A stretch of DNA of 64,000 bases from Cohnella silvisoli (GTDB taxonomy: Bacteria > Bacillota > Bacilli > Paenibacillales > Paenibacillaceae): NCBI RefSeq assembly GCF_021190915.1, contig NZ_JAIOAP010000023.1:35503-99502 (forward strand), in the 5' to 3' direction. This document shows, one piece after another, positions 56,195-64,000 of the stretch. The position numbers and the translations under genes were made by a program. The notes beneath the pieces were generated by a model that saw nothing but the letters and a program-made list of their open reading frames with translations, was not told the origin of the DNA and did not search any database. Position 1 is the stretch's first letter, and every line of letters begins with the position of its first letter.

Positions 56195-57628
56195 ATGTCC
56201 AAATATGAAACGGTCGTCGGTCTTGAAGTACACGTCGAGCTGCATACGAAGTCCAAAATTTTCTGCGGCTGCTCCACTTCTTTCGGCGCACCTCCCAATA
56301 CGCACACTTGCCCCGTATGCCTTGGTCATCCGGGCGTTCTGCCGGTGTTGAACCGCCAAGCGGTGGAATACGCGATGAAAGCGGCAATGGCCATTAACTG
56401 CGATATCGCCGAATGGTGCAAATTTGACCGGAAAAACTACTTCTATCCCGATTCGCCCAAAGCTTATCAGATTTCCCAATTCGACCAGCCGATCGGCGAG
56501 AATGGTTGGATCGACATCGAAGTGAACGGCCAGACGAAACGGATCGGTATTACCCGACTCCATCTGGAAGAAGACGCCGGCAAGCTGACCCATATCGACG
56601 GCGGTTTTGGCTCCTTGGCCGACTTTAACCGCGTTGGAACGCCTCTTGTTGAAATCGTATCGGAACCCGATATTCGTTCTCCGGAGGAAGCGAAAGCTTA
56701 TTTAGAGAAGCTTAGAGCGATTATGCAATATTGCGATGTTTCCGACGTGAAGATGGAAGAAGGCAGCCTTCGTTGCGACGCAAACATCAGCATTCGCCCT
56801 TATGGCCAAGAGAAATTCGGTACGCGTGCTGAGCTTAAAAACATGAATTCCTTCCGCGGCGTGCAGCGCGGCTTGGAATACGAGGAACTGCGTCAGGCGG
56901 ACGTTCTGGATAGCGGCGGTACCGTTGTACAGGAAACGCGGCGCTGGGATGAAGGCCAAGGGAAAACGATCAGCATGCGTAGTAAGGAAGAAGCGCATGA
57001 TTACCGTTATTTCCCGGACCCGGATTTGGTACGTCTGCACATTGATGCCGAGTGGAAGTCTCGCGTTCAAGCTTCGATTCCGGAGCTTCCGGATGCCCGC
57101 CAATCTCGGTATATTCAGCAGTATGGCCTGTCCTCCTACGATGCGGGCGTATTAACCGCTTCGATGAAGCTTGCGGATTTCTTCGAGGAAAGCCTTAAGC
57201 ATACGAGTGACGCGAAAGCATCCGCGAACTGGATCATGGGGGAGTTGCTCGGCTATCTGAACGCCAACGGTCTGGAACTTGACGATGTCAAGATTACGGG
57301 CCAAGGGCTAGGCGAGATGATTCAGCTGATCGAGAAAGGCACGATAAGCTCCAAAATCGCCAAAACCGTTTTCAAGGGGTTGATTGAGACGGGGAAATCG
57401 CCGCAGCAGATCGTCGAGGAGCAAGGATTGGTCCAAATCAGCGATGAGGGCGCCATTCTGGCGGTCGTGGACGCGATTATCGCAGCCAATCCACAATCGG
57501 TAGAGGATTTCCGCAACGGCAAGGAAAAGGCGATCGGTTTTCTAGTGGGCCAGATCATGAAAGAAACGAAGGGTAAAGCTAACCCTGGTCTTGTCAACAA
57601 ATTGCTGATAGATCGGCTGAACGCATAA
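56195..57628 (+). CDS. gatB: Asp-tRNA(Asn)/Glu-tRNA(Gln) amidotransferase subunit B
   Basis: 477 residues, full length. Starts with Y-E-T-V-V-G-L-E-V-H-V-E-L and has the zinc site C-G-C-S...C-P-V-C-L-G, then a helical and YqeY-like C-terminal tail (I-G-F-L-V-G-Q-I-M-K-E-T-K-G-K-A-N-P) that binds the tRNA. Kinase/transamidase subunit; last gene of the operon. Confidence 0.98.
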   Translation: MSKYETVVGLEVHVELHTKSKIFCGCSTSFGAPPNTHTCPVCLGHPGVLPVLNRQAVEYAMKAAMAINCDIAEWCKFDRKNYFYPDSPKAYQISQFDQPIGENGWIDIEVNGQTKRIGITRLHLEEDAGKLTHIDGGFGSLADFNRVGTPLVEIVSEPDIRSPEEAKAYLEKLRAIMQYCDVSDVKMEEGSLRCDANISIRPYGQEKFGTRAELKNMNSFRGVQRGLEYEELRQADVLDSGGTVVQETRRWDEGQGKTISMRSKEEAHDYRYFPDPDLVRLHIDAEWKSRVQASIPELPDARQSRYIQQYGLSSYDAGVLTASMKLADFFEESLKHTSDAKASANWIMGELLGYLNANGLELDDVKITGQGLGEMIQLIEKGTISSKIAKTVFKGLIETGKSPQQIVEEQGLVQISDEGAILAVVDAIIAANPQSVEDFRNGKEKAIGFLVGQIMKETKGKANPGLVNKLLIDRLNA

Positions 57629-57635
57629 AAATAAA

Positions 57636-57677
57636 GAAACGGCAAATTCGCTTAGCGGCGGGTTTGTCGTTTTGCTC
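57636..57677 (+). terminator. Terminator after gatB
   Basis: AAACGGCAAA and TTTGTCGTTTT pair (one G-U), with a T-rich end. Confidence 0.7.
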
Positions 57678-57695
57678 TTGAGAGGAGGATCGATT

Positions 57696-58175
57696 ATGGG
57701 CATCGTATCTTTGAATATTAAAGAGCAGGAAGCGGCCGAGGAAGTATGGGCTTTGCAGCATCCGGCTTATCGGGTAGAAGCGGCATTGATTGGGGTTGCT
57801 GATCTGCCTCCGCTCCAGGATACGGTTAAATCGCTGCAAACATGCGGTGAAACGTTCTGGGGATACCGGGACGACGATTCCGGAGAGCTTGTGGGCGCGG
57901 TTTCGTATGAGCGGGAGCGGGAAGGGGAGAGACGATATACGATCTGCAGGCTGATGGTCCATCCGGACTTTATGCGCCGAGGCATTGGTCGTTTAATGAT
58001 GGAGCATATACTGTCCGACACGCCAAACTCTGCTGCTTGGACTGTGACAGCTGAAATCCGCAATTTGCCGGCAATCATATTGTATGAACGCTTCGGGTTC
58101 ATGCGGTCCGAGACATTCGAGCCTATCCCGGGAATTACGATGCTGCGTCTAGAACGCGCGCCGAATAGGGAATGA
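57696..58175 (+). CDS. GNAT-family N-acetyltransferase
   Basis: ATG 57696 with GAGAGGAGG upstream; the frame from 57672 would contain that site. 159 residues; acetyl-CoA site R-R-G-I-G-R-L-M-M-E-H and the following Y-E-R-F-G-F-M-R are typical. Substrate unknown. Confidence 0.86.
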   Translation: MGIVSLNIKEQEAAEEVWALQHPAYRVEAALIGVADLPPLQDTVKSLQTCGETFWGYRDDDSGELVGAVSYEREREGERRYTICRLMVHPDFMRRGIGRLMMEHILSDTPNSAAWTVTAEIRNLPAIILYERFGFMRSETFEPIPGITMLRLERAPNRE

Positions 58176-58228
58176 TTAATCGTGTCAACTCCGACCTCAG
58201 CCTAGGTTCCATCCCCGTCCGAAAACCA

Positions 58229-58258
58229 TTGTCGGGTCAAATTACAGCGTGATACAAT
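58229..58258 (+). promoter_or_regulatory. Promoter of the MgtC-like gene
   Basis: TTGTCG (58229-58234), 18 bases, TACAAT (58253-58258). Confidence 0.55.
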
Positions 58259-58282
58259 GATGAAAATGAATCGGCGAAAGGG

Positions 58283-58993
58283 ATGCGAATGCACAATCCT
58301 TGGGTATTAGATAATGTGCATCTTGTTGTCCGGCTGCTTCTATCCGTCATACTCGGCGGGTTGGTCGGATTTGAACGAGAACGCACAAATCACGCGGCCG
58401 GCTTACGAACGCATGCGTTAGTAAGCTTGGGCTCCTGCTTGCTAATGATTTTATCTATGTATGGCTTTGCGGATTTCGTAGGCGAACCGAATGTTAGCTT
58501 GGATCCTGCACGGCTGGCCGCTCAAGTCATTACGGGTGTCGGCTTTCTAGGAGCGGGTACAATACTTTTCACCGGCAAATCGATTACGGGATTGACGACC
58601 GCAGCATCTATTTGGGTTGTCATGGCCGTTGGGCTTACGGTTGGTGCCGGATTTTACTTGCCAGCCATTCTTTCTGCCATAATGATCCTTCTGATTTTGT
58701 GGGGTCTAAGTATCGTGGAAAAGCGATATGTAAACCATCGGCGCCAATGCACGTTCGTTGTTACCGCGGATGCCCAAACACAGCGAGTCGAAGGCTTTCA
58801 AAGCCTGCTGGATCAGCATGGCGCCAAGTTGGTAAAGGTTCGATTTATCGATGCGGTCGATGATGCGCCAAATGCGGGTATCAAGCAACAACAAATCTTG
58901 ATCACCGTCATACTTCCGCACAGAGAGCAATTGATTGCCATAGCGGACGAGTTTAATCGAATGGATGGAGTAAGATCCGTTGCAGCGGAATAA
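58283..58993 (+). CDS. MgtC/SapB-family membrane protein
   Basis: 236 residues. Conserved segments: L-G-G-L-V-G-F-E-R-E-R...A-A-G-L-R-T-H-A-L-V-S-L-G-S and Q-V-I-T-G-V-G-F-L-G-A-G-T-I. Four or five membrane helices, then a cytoplasmic ACT-like C-terminal domain. Family members are linked to Mg2+ homeostasis or to control of F1Fo ATP synthase. Confidence 0.88.
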   Translation: MRMHNPWVLDNVHLVVRLLLSVILGGLVGFERERTNHAAGLRTHALVSLGSCLLMILSMYGFADFVGEPNVSLDPARLAAQVITGVGFLGAGTILFTGKSITGLTTAASIWVVMAVGLTVGAGFYLPAILSAIMILLILWGLSIVEKRYVNHRRQCTFVVTADAQTQRVEGFQSLLDQHGAKLVKVRFIDAVDDAPNAGIKQQQILITVILPHREQLIAIADEFNRMDGVRSVAAE

Positions 58994-59015
58994 AGAGAGA
59001 GTCGGAGGTATTCAC

Positions 59016-59675
59016 ATGAAAGAAACTGATGATTGGGGCCGCCCTCAAGAGTATCCGTCGCCACCGAATCCGGATTCCGGTGAACGAATCCATGAGCAAT
59101 GGTCTCCAGGATATGGAGCCCCTCCGGCTTATGCCAGGGAGCAAGGGCCTCGGATTGGCAGAAGAAGAAAGTGGGTAGCCGGGTTATTGGCTTTTTTAGT
59201 TCCGGGAATCGGGCATATGTATTTAGGGTTGATGATCAAAGGTATCGTCCTTATGCTGCTTATCGCCTTTGATATTACGGCTATCGTATACGTCTCCCAA
59301 GAAGGAGACAATGGGTTATCCGTCGTTCTCCTAAGTCTGCTGCTGCCGATCATCTACTTCTATAACCTATTCGATGCGCTTCAAAGCACGGATTCCGTCA
59401 ATGAACGCAAAGCCTTCCCCATTCATAATGCCCCCGAAGGCTGGGCGAATCGGCCAGTTAATCCCACCATAGAGAATAGTATCAAGGGGATGCCTCCAGC
59501 AGGAATTCTGTTTCTTGCGGCGGCAGGAATTGTCGTTCTTGTTATGGCAGATAGGAGCTGGACACACTGGATATTCAACTCTACTGGATCGATGTTAGGG
59601 GCGATTGTCCTTATCGGTGCCGGCGTAGGGCTATGGTTCTGGGAAATGCGCGGACAGCATGGCGGTAAAAGATGA
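59016..59675 (+). CDS. TM2-like membrane protein
   Basis: ATG 59016 after GTCGGAGG. 219 residues: a Pro/Gly/Tyr-rich cytoplasmic N-terminus, then W-V-A-G-L-L-A-F-L-V-P-G-I-G-H-M-Y-L-G, which resembles the TM2-domain pattern, and four or five membrane helices in all. Function unknown. Confidence 0.65.
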   Translation: MKETDDWGRPQEYPSPPNPDSGERIHEQWSPGYGAPPAYAREQGPRIGRRRKWVAGLLAFLVPGIGHMYLGLMIKGIVLMLLIAFDITAIVYVSQEGDNGLSVVLLSLLLPIIYFYNLFDALQSTDSVNERKAFPIHNAPEGWANRPVNPTIENSIKGMPPAGILFLAAAGIVVLVMADRSWTHWIFNSTGSMLGAIVLIGAGVGLWFWEMRGQHGGKR

Positions 59676-59708
59676 TCGTTTTACGTCGTTTTCGGGGTGT
59701 ATCTTCCA

Positions 59709-59738
59709 TTGACAATGATCGGATACGAAACGTAGAAT
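59709..59738 (+). promoter_or_regulatory. perR promoter
   Basis: TTGACA (59709-59714), 18 bases, TAGAAT (59733-59738). I do not see a clear Per box here. Confidence 0.65.
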
Positions 59739-59790
59739 AAAGCTATACCTGTTTTTAGTAAGCAGGCGTTATAGGAAAGGCTGTGAGAGC

Positions 59791-60222
59791 ATGGACTCCA
59801 AGGTCGTGCATGCCGTGGACCAGCTCAAATCGGGCGGCGTCCGGATGACACCGCAACGGTATGCCATTCTTAAATATCTCATGGAATCAATTACGCATCC
59901 GACGGCTGATGATATTTTTCGCGCGCTTTCTCCGCAATATCCGAGCTTGAGCGTTGCTACAGTTTATAATAACCTGAAAGTCTTCGTAGATGCCGACCTT
60001 GTTCGCGAGCTGACCTATGGAGATGATTCCAGCCGCTTCGACGCCGACATGTCCGATCATTATCATGTGACTTGCACGAAATGCGGAACAATGGTCGATT
60101 TCGATTATCCGCCGGTGAGAGAAGTAGAGGAAGCGGCAGCCGCTTCGACTGGATTTAGTGTGTTGGGTCATAGGATGGAAATATTCGGACTCTGTCCGGC
60201 ATGCAAGGTCATGCATTCCTAA
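59791..60222 (+). CDS. perR: Peroxide-responsive repressor PerR (Fur family)
   Basis: 143 residues. N-terminal winged helix (R-M-T-P-Q-R-Y-A-I-L, S-V-A-T-V-Y-N-N-L). The metal ligands known from B. subtilis PerR are all present, shifted by one: His36, Asp84, His90, His92 and Asp103; the structural zinc site is Cys95/98 and Cys135/138. With Fe2+ bound, oxidation of the histidines by H2O2 releases DNA and derepresses catalase, peroxiredoxin and haem genes. The Asp at the fifth ligand position argues for PerR rather than Fur. Downstream order perR...ygzB-ygxA-rRNA matches Bacillus, apart from an inserted GH18 gene. Confidence 0.9.
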   Translation: MDSKVVHAVDQLKSGGVRMTPQRYAILKYLMESITHPTADDIFRALSPQYPSLSVATVYNNLKVFVDADLVRELTYGDDSSRFDADMSDHYHVTCTKCGTMVDFDYPPVREVEEAAAASTGFSVLGHRMEIFGLCPACKVMHS

Positions 60223-60243
60223 TTCCGTCTAATTTATGGATAT

Positions 60244-60280
60244 ACGCGCGAAGGTTAATGCCTTGGCGCCTTTTTTCGTT
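60244..60280 (+). terminator. Terminator after perR
   Basis: GCGC-G-AAGG, loop TTAATG, CCTT-G-GCGC, then CTTTTTT. Confidence 0.75.
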
Positions 60281-60378
60281 TAAGCGTCTTAGTCTAGCAA
60301 CTTTCCGGTTGTTCGCATCGTTTTTTCTATCAAGGACATGCCTTCATCCAGATCAACAAATACGGGAGTGAAATAATA

Positions 60379-62118
60379 TTGAATACCGCTTCGATGACAG
60401 GACCTCGTCGTGCGCGTCGACGTACGAGACCTTGGATTATGTTGCTGCTGCTCTTCGTGGCGGCTGCCGTCGCTATCATCTGGTGGAAAGCATCCGGTTT
60501 GCCTAATTCGTCCTATATAAAACCCGAATACTCTTCGAAGCCTTTTCCGGTTATGGTCCAAGGGAAGTGGACGAACGCTTATGCTCAAGGGAACAAGGAA
60601 GGGTTGCTGATTCCTATAGCGGTTGCCCAGCAGTTGGTGGGTGACGGAGTTCGTTATGAGGAAAAGACGGAATCGATTATTTTGACGACGGAAACGAAAG
60701 TGCTGCATTTTAAAACCGGGGAATTGGACGCTACGTTAAATCGGAAGCCGTTCGCTTTGCGATTTGCCGCCAAGAAAGTAGACGGAAAGCTTTATTTGCC
60801 GTTAGCGCCGCTTACCGAATTGTTCGGAGTGAAGGCCGAGGTTGGCGAATCGACGGGCATCGTTACGCTCTTAATGCCTGGAGAAGCCATTCAGCATGCA
60901 GGAGTTCCCGATGCGAATGAGAAGGGAATCAAGCTTCGGGAAGGTTCGGACAAGTCGTTTGCGATTATTGAAGATTTGCCGGCCGGAGCGGATTTGCGAT
61001 TGTGGGGAGAATCGGATGGATGGTATAAAGCCCAATCTAAATCCGGTCATATCGGCTATGTATCCAAAGGGAGTGTCACTTTGCTGTCCGTAGAGCAAAT
61101 TCCTGAGTCGACAGCCCCCGAAGACTCTTTTGTAGCCTGGAAGGGAACGGGGAAGCGAATCAATCTGACTTGGGAAGCCGTATATTCCGCTAATCCCGAC
61201 CCGAATAAAATCGGAGAGCTTCCCGGCGTTAACGTCGTAAGTCCGACTTGGTTCGAGTTGCTCGATGGCAAAGGGAACATACGCAGTAAAGCCGATGCGG
61301 GCTACTCGACATGGGCCCGTTCCAAGGGGATTCAAGTATGGGGGCTTTACAGCAACGGGTTTGAACCCGATCGTACGCATATCGCGCTTGCTTCTTACGA
61401 ATCGCGGTTTGCGATGATTCAACAGCTGTTGGCCTATGCCAAGACGTTTAAGCTTCAAGGAATCAACATTGATTTCGAGAATGTATATACGAAAGACAAG
61501 GACAACCTCGTTCAGTTCATGCGGGAAATGACCCCTCTCCTGCACGAACAAAATCTCGTTGTTTCAATAGATGTTACTCCGAAGTCGAATAGCGAGATGT
61601 GGTCCGCGTTTCTAGATAGGGAACGCTTAGGTACGATCGTTGACTTCATGATGGTAATGGCTTACGACGAGCATTGGGCCTCGAGTCCTGTATCGGGTTC
61701 CGTTTCCTCGTTATCTTGGGCCGAGAACTCGATCCAACGAATTTTGGAAGAAGATCGCGTGCCCTCGAGCAAATTAATTTTGAGCATTCCGTACTACACG
61801 CGGATATGGACGGAGGAACCGGACGGTAAACAAGGCGTCAAGGTTACTTCCAAGACGATGGATATGGATGCCGTGCAGCAGCTATTGAAAGAAAAGAAGC
61901 TAAAGCCGACGTTCTCCGAGGAGACGGGTCAGCGTTACGTGGAATTCAAGGAAGGCAATCTCGTGAAAAAGATATGGATCGAGGATGCATCTTCTATACG
62001 AGCGCGTGCCGAAATAGCTAAGAAGTACAATTTGGCGGGTATCGCTTCATGGCGCCGAGGATTTGAATCGTCCGACATTTGGGGCGTACTTGATAAAACA
62101 TTGCAAAGTCGTCCATAA
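60379..62118 (+). CDS. GH18-family glycosidase with SH3-like and copper-amine-oxidase-N-like domains
   Basis: TTG start after GGGAGTG; 579 residues. A basic N-terminus and one membrane helix (about 18-38) anchor it outside. Then a region like the copper amine oxidase N-terminal repeat (L-L-I-P-I-A-V-A-Q-Q-L-V-G-D...L-Y-L-P-L-A-P-L-T-E), an SH3b-like wall-binding unit (I-K-L-R-E-G-S-D-K-S...W-Y-K-A-Q-S) and a GH18 barrel with the catalytic G-I-N-I-D-F-E-N-V (Asp365, Glu367). Related to spore-cortex and cell-wall enzymes of the YdhD/SleL group; likely acts on peptidoglycan or spore cortex. Confidence 0.85.
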   Translation: MNTASMTGPRRARRRTRPWIMLLLLFVAAAVAIIWWKASGLPNSSYIKPEYSSKPFPVMVQGKWTNAYAQGNKEGLLIPIAVAQQLVGDGVRYEEKTESIILTTETKVLHFKTGELDATLNRKPFALRFAAKKVDGKLYLPLAPLTELFGVKAEVGESTGIVTLLMPGEAIQHAGVPDANEKGIKLREGSDKSFAIIEDLPAGADLRLWGESDGWYKAQSKSGHIGYVSKGSVTLLSVEQIPESTAPEDSFVAWKGTGKRINLTWEAVYSANPDPNKIGELPGVNVVSPTWFELLDGKGNIRSKADAGYSTWARSKGIQVWGLYSNGFEPDRTHIALASYESRFAMIQQLLAYAKTFKLQGINIDFENVYTKDKDNLVQFMREMTPLLHEQNLVVSIDVTPKSNSEMWSAFLDRERLGTIVDFMMVMAYDEHWASSPVSGSVSSLSWAENSIQRILEEDRVPSSKLILSIPYYTRIWTEEPDGKQGVKVTSKTMDMDAVQQLLKEKKLKPTFSEETGQRYVEFKEGNLVKKIWIEDASSIRARAEIAKKYNLAGIASWRRGFESSDIWGVLDKTLQSRP

Positions 62119-62119
62119 A

Positions 62120-62167
62120 AAAACCTCCGGAGCATCGACTGAATAGTCGGGTTCCGGAGGTTTTGAT
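62120..62167. terminator. Terminator after the GH18 gene
   Basis: AAAACCTCCGGA...TCCGGAGGTTTT with A and T runs on the two sides, so it can serve both this gene and the converging ygzB. Confidence 0.92.
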
Positions 62168-62185
62168 TTGTTTGCTTAGTTTTCT

Positions 62186-62563
62186 TTAAGGCTGGGTTTG
62201 AAGCGGCGTTTCTTCCGACATGTCAGATTGTGTGCCGGTTGTCGCTTTCTCTGGGTCTAACGTAAGAATCGTATGACAGTACATGCAGCGATCCGTCGTA
62301 CCTAGCATCTTCGTTCTTTTGTTGCATTCAGGACAATCGATTACGGGAGCGCTAGTGGACAGCATGCCAACCCAGAAATAGATACCCATGCTCACGAAGC
62401 AGCTAATGATTCCGAATACCATGAAGATTGCGGCGATGATTTTGCCGACTTCCCCGAATAGTAAAATTCCGCTTGTTCCGAAAATCATAATCCCCATACC
62501 GACTAGCACGAGCAATAGCCCCCATGTGCGCATCGTCGATATTTTGCTGGCTTTCCATTTCAT
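62186..62563 (-). CDS. ygzB: YgzB/UPF0295-family membrane protein
   Basis: ATG 62563 with GGGAG upstream is preferred to 62584. 125 residues: two membrane helices, the family segment S-M-G-I-Y-F-W-V-G-M-L-S-T, then a zinc ribbon C-P-E-C...C-M-Y-C-H and L-T-L-D. The role is unknown. In Bacillus it also lies between perR and ygxA. Confidence 0.85.
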   Translation of the reverse strand: MKWKASKISTMRTWGLLLVLVGMGIMIFGTSGILLFGEVGKIIAAIFMVFGIISCFVSMGIYFWVGMLSTSAPVIDCPECNKRTKMLGTTDRCMYCHTILTLDPEKATTGTQSDMSEETPLQTQP

Positions 62564-62754
62564 ATTAATATCTCCCATCCTCAATGACCGTATAAGGTCG
62601 TTCTATTACTTGATCATTCCGTCTCGGACGCTATGCAGGAAACGGGAGGTGCGTTGTAGAACTAGACCATACTCGTAAAATTAATTATAGCTCACATTTA
62701 GCGGACAGACCACCTTGGAACAAATCATGCGAGGTCTGTAACCTTGATCGGGGT

Positions 62755-63657
62755 GTGAATAAGGTGGAGCGAATGGATAATAAGGAATTGTTTTATTCCG
62801 AACAGTTAGGTCAGGAGGAAGGGTTAATCAGCCTTCTTCTTGTTGCGAATCCATTTTCCTATCAACCGTTAATTGATGGGATGGACCGCTTGGCTCTTAT
62901 TGTAACGAACGTTGCGAATCTGAACAAGGATACCGAGCACTGGATATGGAAAGACTTGCGTATTCAAGTAAGAAGGGTCACTCCGGAAACGTTGGAGAGC
63001 TGGATCGTAAGCGGAGAAAACCGCAATGTCGTTCACTGGCTTGTTGAAGGCGACATCATGATCGACCGCGAGGGATACATAACGGATTTGCGCGATCGTT
63101 TGATGGAATGGTCGCCGCTTATCCGCGAACAGAAGCTGCTCAGCGAATTTTCCCGGTTTGTGCGCACTTATCTGCAAGCCAAGCAAGATATTAAAGATGG
63201 CCAAGTATTAGATGCGTATTCCAATGTATTGTCCTCTTTGCATTATTGGGCGCATATCGCTCTGGTCGAACAGGGGATGCATCCCGAATTAACGGTTTGG
63301 GAGCAGATGAGAAGGGTTAATCCAGGGATATACAAGCTTTTCGAAGAGTTGACGACAAGCGGGGAAACGCTGGAACAACGTGTGCAGCTCGTGCTGCTAG
63401 CCTGTGAGTTTTCCGTTCTGAACAAAATGGAATCCTCGTGCGCATTGCTTATTCGACTGATTGAGAGCCGCGACGAATCCTGGACGCCTTCGGAGCTATT
63501 GCGGCACCCTGATTTGTCAGGGCTCTCTCTGGATATGTCGATACTTCTTCAGAAGCTCGTCAAACGTGGCTGTATTCGTGAAATAGCAAAACCGGCGCAT
63601 CGACAAATTAGGGGATTATTAGAGCTTCGATATGCCTCGGCAAGCCATTTGCGATAA
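62755..63657 (+). CDS. ygxA: YgxA nucleotidyltransferase-like protein
   Basis: 300 residues beginning with an ATG (62773) or the upstream GTG/ATG frame; the exact start is uncertain because no strong ribosome binding site precedes 62755 (gggGTG lies at 62751-62756). Resembles the nucleotidyltransferase-fold YgxA family found directly before the rrnD operon in B. subtilis, including the helical middle part S-V-L-S-S-L-H-Y-W-A-H. Catalytic residues are not obvious. Confidence 0.75.
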   Translation: MNKVERMDNKELFYSEQLGQEEGLISLLLVANPFSYQPLIDGMDRLALIVTNVANLNKDTEHWIWKDLRIQVRRVTPETLESWIVSGENRNVVHWLVEGDIMIDREGYITDLRDRLMEWSPLIREQKLLSEFSRFVRTYLQAKQDIKDGQVLDAYSNVLSSLHYWAHIALVEQGMHPELTVWEQMRRVNPGIYKLFEELTTSGETLEQRVQLVLLACEFSVLNKMESSCALLIRLIESRDESWTPSELLRHPDLSGLSLDMSILLQKLVKRGCIREIAKPAHRQIRGLLELRYASASHLR

Positions 63658-63682
63658 TGCTGAAGAAATGTCGAATTTATCG

Positions 63683-63712
63683 TTGACTTGGTATACGGTT
63701 CTATGATAAATT
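63683..63712 (+). promoter_or_regulatory. rRNA operon promoter P1
   Basis: TTGACT (63683-63688) and TAAATT (63707-63712), 18 bases apart. First of two tandem promoters before the rRNA leader. Confidence 0.6.
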
Positions 63713-63790
63713 ATATCTCGCCGCTGAAAAAGCAGTGCGAAGCGGACACAGTAAAACATCAATCGACAGGAAATGGAATAAAAAAAGTTC

Positions 63791-63820
63791 TTGCATTGAT
63801 AGTAGGCACTGTGGTATATT
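63791..63820 (+). promoter_or_regulatory. rRNA operon promoter P2
   Basis: TTGCAT (63791-63796), 18 bases, TATATT (63815-63820), followed by an A-rich leader. Confidence 0.65.
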
Positions 63821-63824
63821 ATAA

Positions 63825-64000
63825 AAGTCGCCGTTAGCGCGGATGACGAAAAACGAAGCACAAAAAGCAACAAAAAAAGCAACACAAATTGTTCTTTGAA
63901 AACTGAACATTGAGCGTAAGAAAACGAACAAACGTCTGAAGATGACTTCGGTTGTCGGATGGCAAACCAGCAGTACAGATTGAGCCTCAAAGGCTCTTTA
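63825..64000 (+). ncRNA. rRNA operon leader (antitermination region), cut by the window edge
   Basis: It contains TTGTTCTTTGAAAACTGAAC near 63889-63908, the boxA-type leader sequence that precedes 16S genes in Bacillales, followed by a G+C-rich transcript stem. The 16S gene itself should begin within a few dozen bases after 64000. Confidence 0.78.

Overview
The window looks like a chromosomal segment of a mid-GC, spore-forming Firmicute of the Paenibacillaceae (Paenibacillus/Cohnella-like). This is an inference from the gene families, the AGGAGG-type ribosome binding sites and the perR-ygzB-ygxA-rRNA gene order, which I know from Bacillus. The host part reads: an O-antigen-ligase/TPR membrane protein cut by the left edge (1-1476); small housekeeping genes (cupredoxin, DedA, thioredoxin-like, metallo-beta-lactamase-fold hydrolase; 1810-4658); a Tad/Flp-type pilus cluster (cpaB, tadZ-like, cpaF, tadB, tadC and small pilin/TadE-like genes; 4843-7495 and 47878-51280); an M24 peptidase; an IDEAL-type protein; an EAL protein; gatCAB; GNAT; MgtC-like; perR; a GH18 enzyme; ygzB; ygxA; and finally the tandem promoters and leader of an rRNA operon whose 16S gene starts just beyond base 64000.

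The pilus cluster is split by a prophage of about 40.4 kb (7487-47877). The phage lies inside the cpaF ATPase gene. A 9-bp core, ATGTGTATG, occurs at both junctions (7487-7495 and 47869-47877) in the same reading frame, and joining the flanks across it restores a continuous ATPase of about 470 residues. The tyrosine integrase gene sits against the left junction, and 20-bp C-rich repeats near both ends look like integrase arm sites.

Phage layout from left to right: integrase; ImmA-type peptidase and repressor (minus strand) facing a Cro-like gene and an excisionase-like gene across an array of repeated operator-like boxes; ORF6N protein and small early genes; an SPP1-like replication set (DnaD-like initiator with iterons, G39P-like loader, DnaB-like helicase); small genes ending with two paralogous sigma-like regulators; a second, catalytic-domain-only tyrosine recombinase; a repeat-rich intergenic region; terminase; portal; minor head protein fused to an ADP-ribosyltransferase domain; GP20-type scaffold; P22-type coat; connectors; then a PBSX-like contractile tail (sheath, tube, chaperone with a -1 frameshift, tape measure, LysM hub protein, baseplate, fibre with a triplicated module), holin and a C39-like endolysin. 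A lipoprotein gene with its own terminator interrupts the tail operon. The right end is a minus-strand accessory block: two paralogous proteins resembling the C-terminal domain of RNA polymerase alpha, then hicB/hicA under a consensus promoter with four ACGT-centred boxes. A sigma-A-like promoter just inside attR points out into the downstream pilus genes.

The most unusual points are the reversible-looking interruption of a pilus ATPase combined with an outward phage promoter, the pair of stand-alone alpha-CTD-like proteins bracketed by a repeated element, the paired sigma-like regulators, the operator array that recurs inside the cro-like gene, and the ADP-ribosyltransferase-fused head protein. 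All family assignments are made by eye; no search was run.
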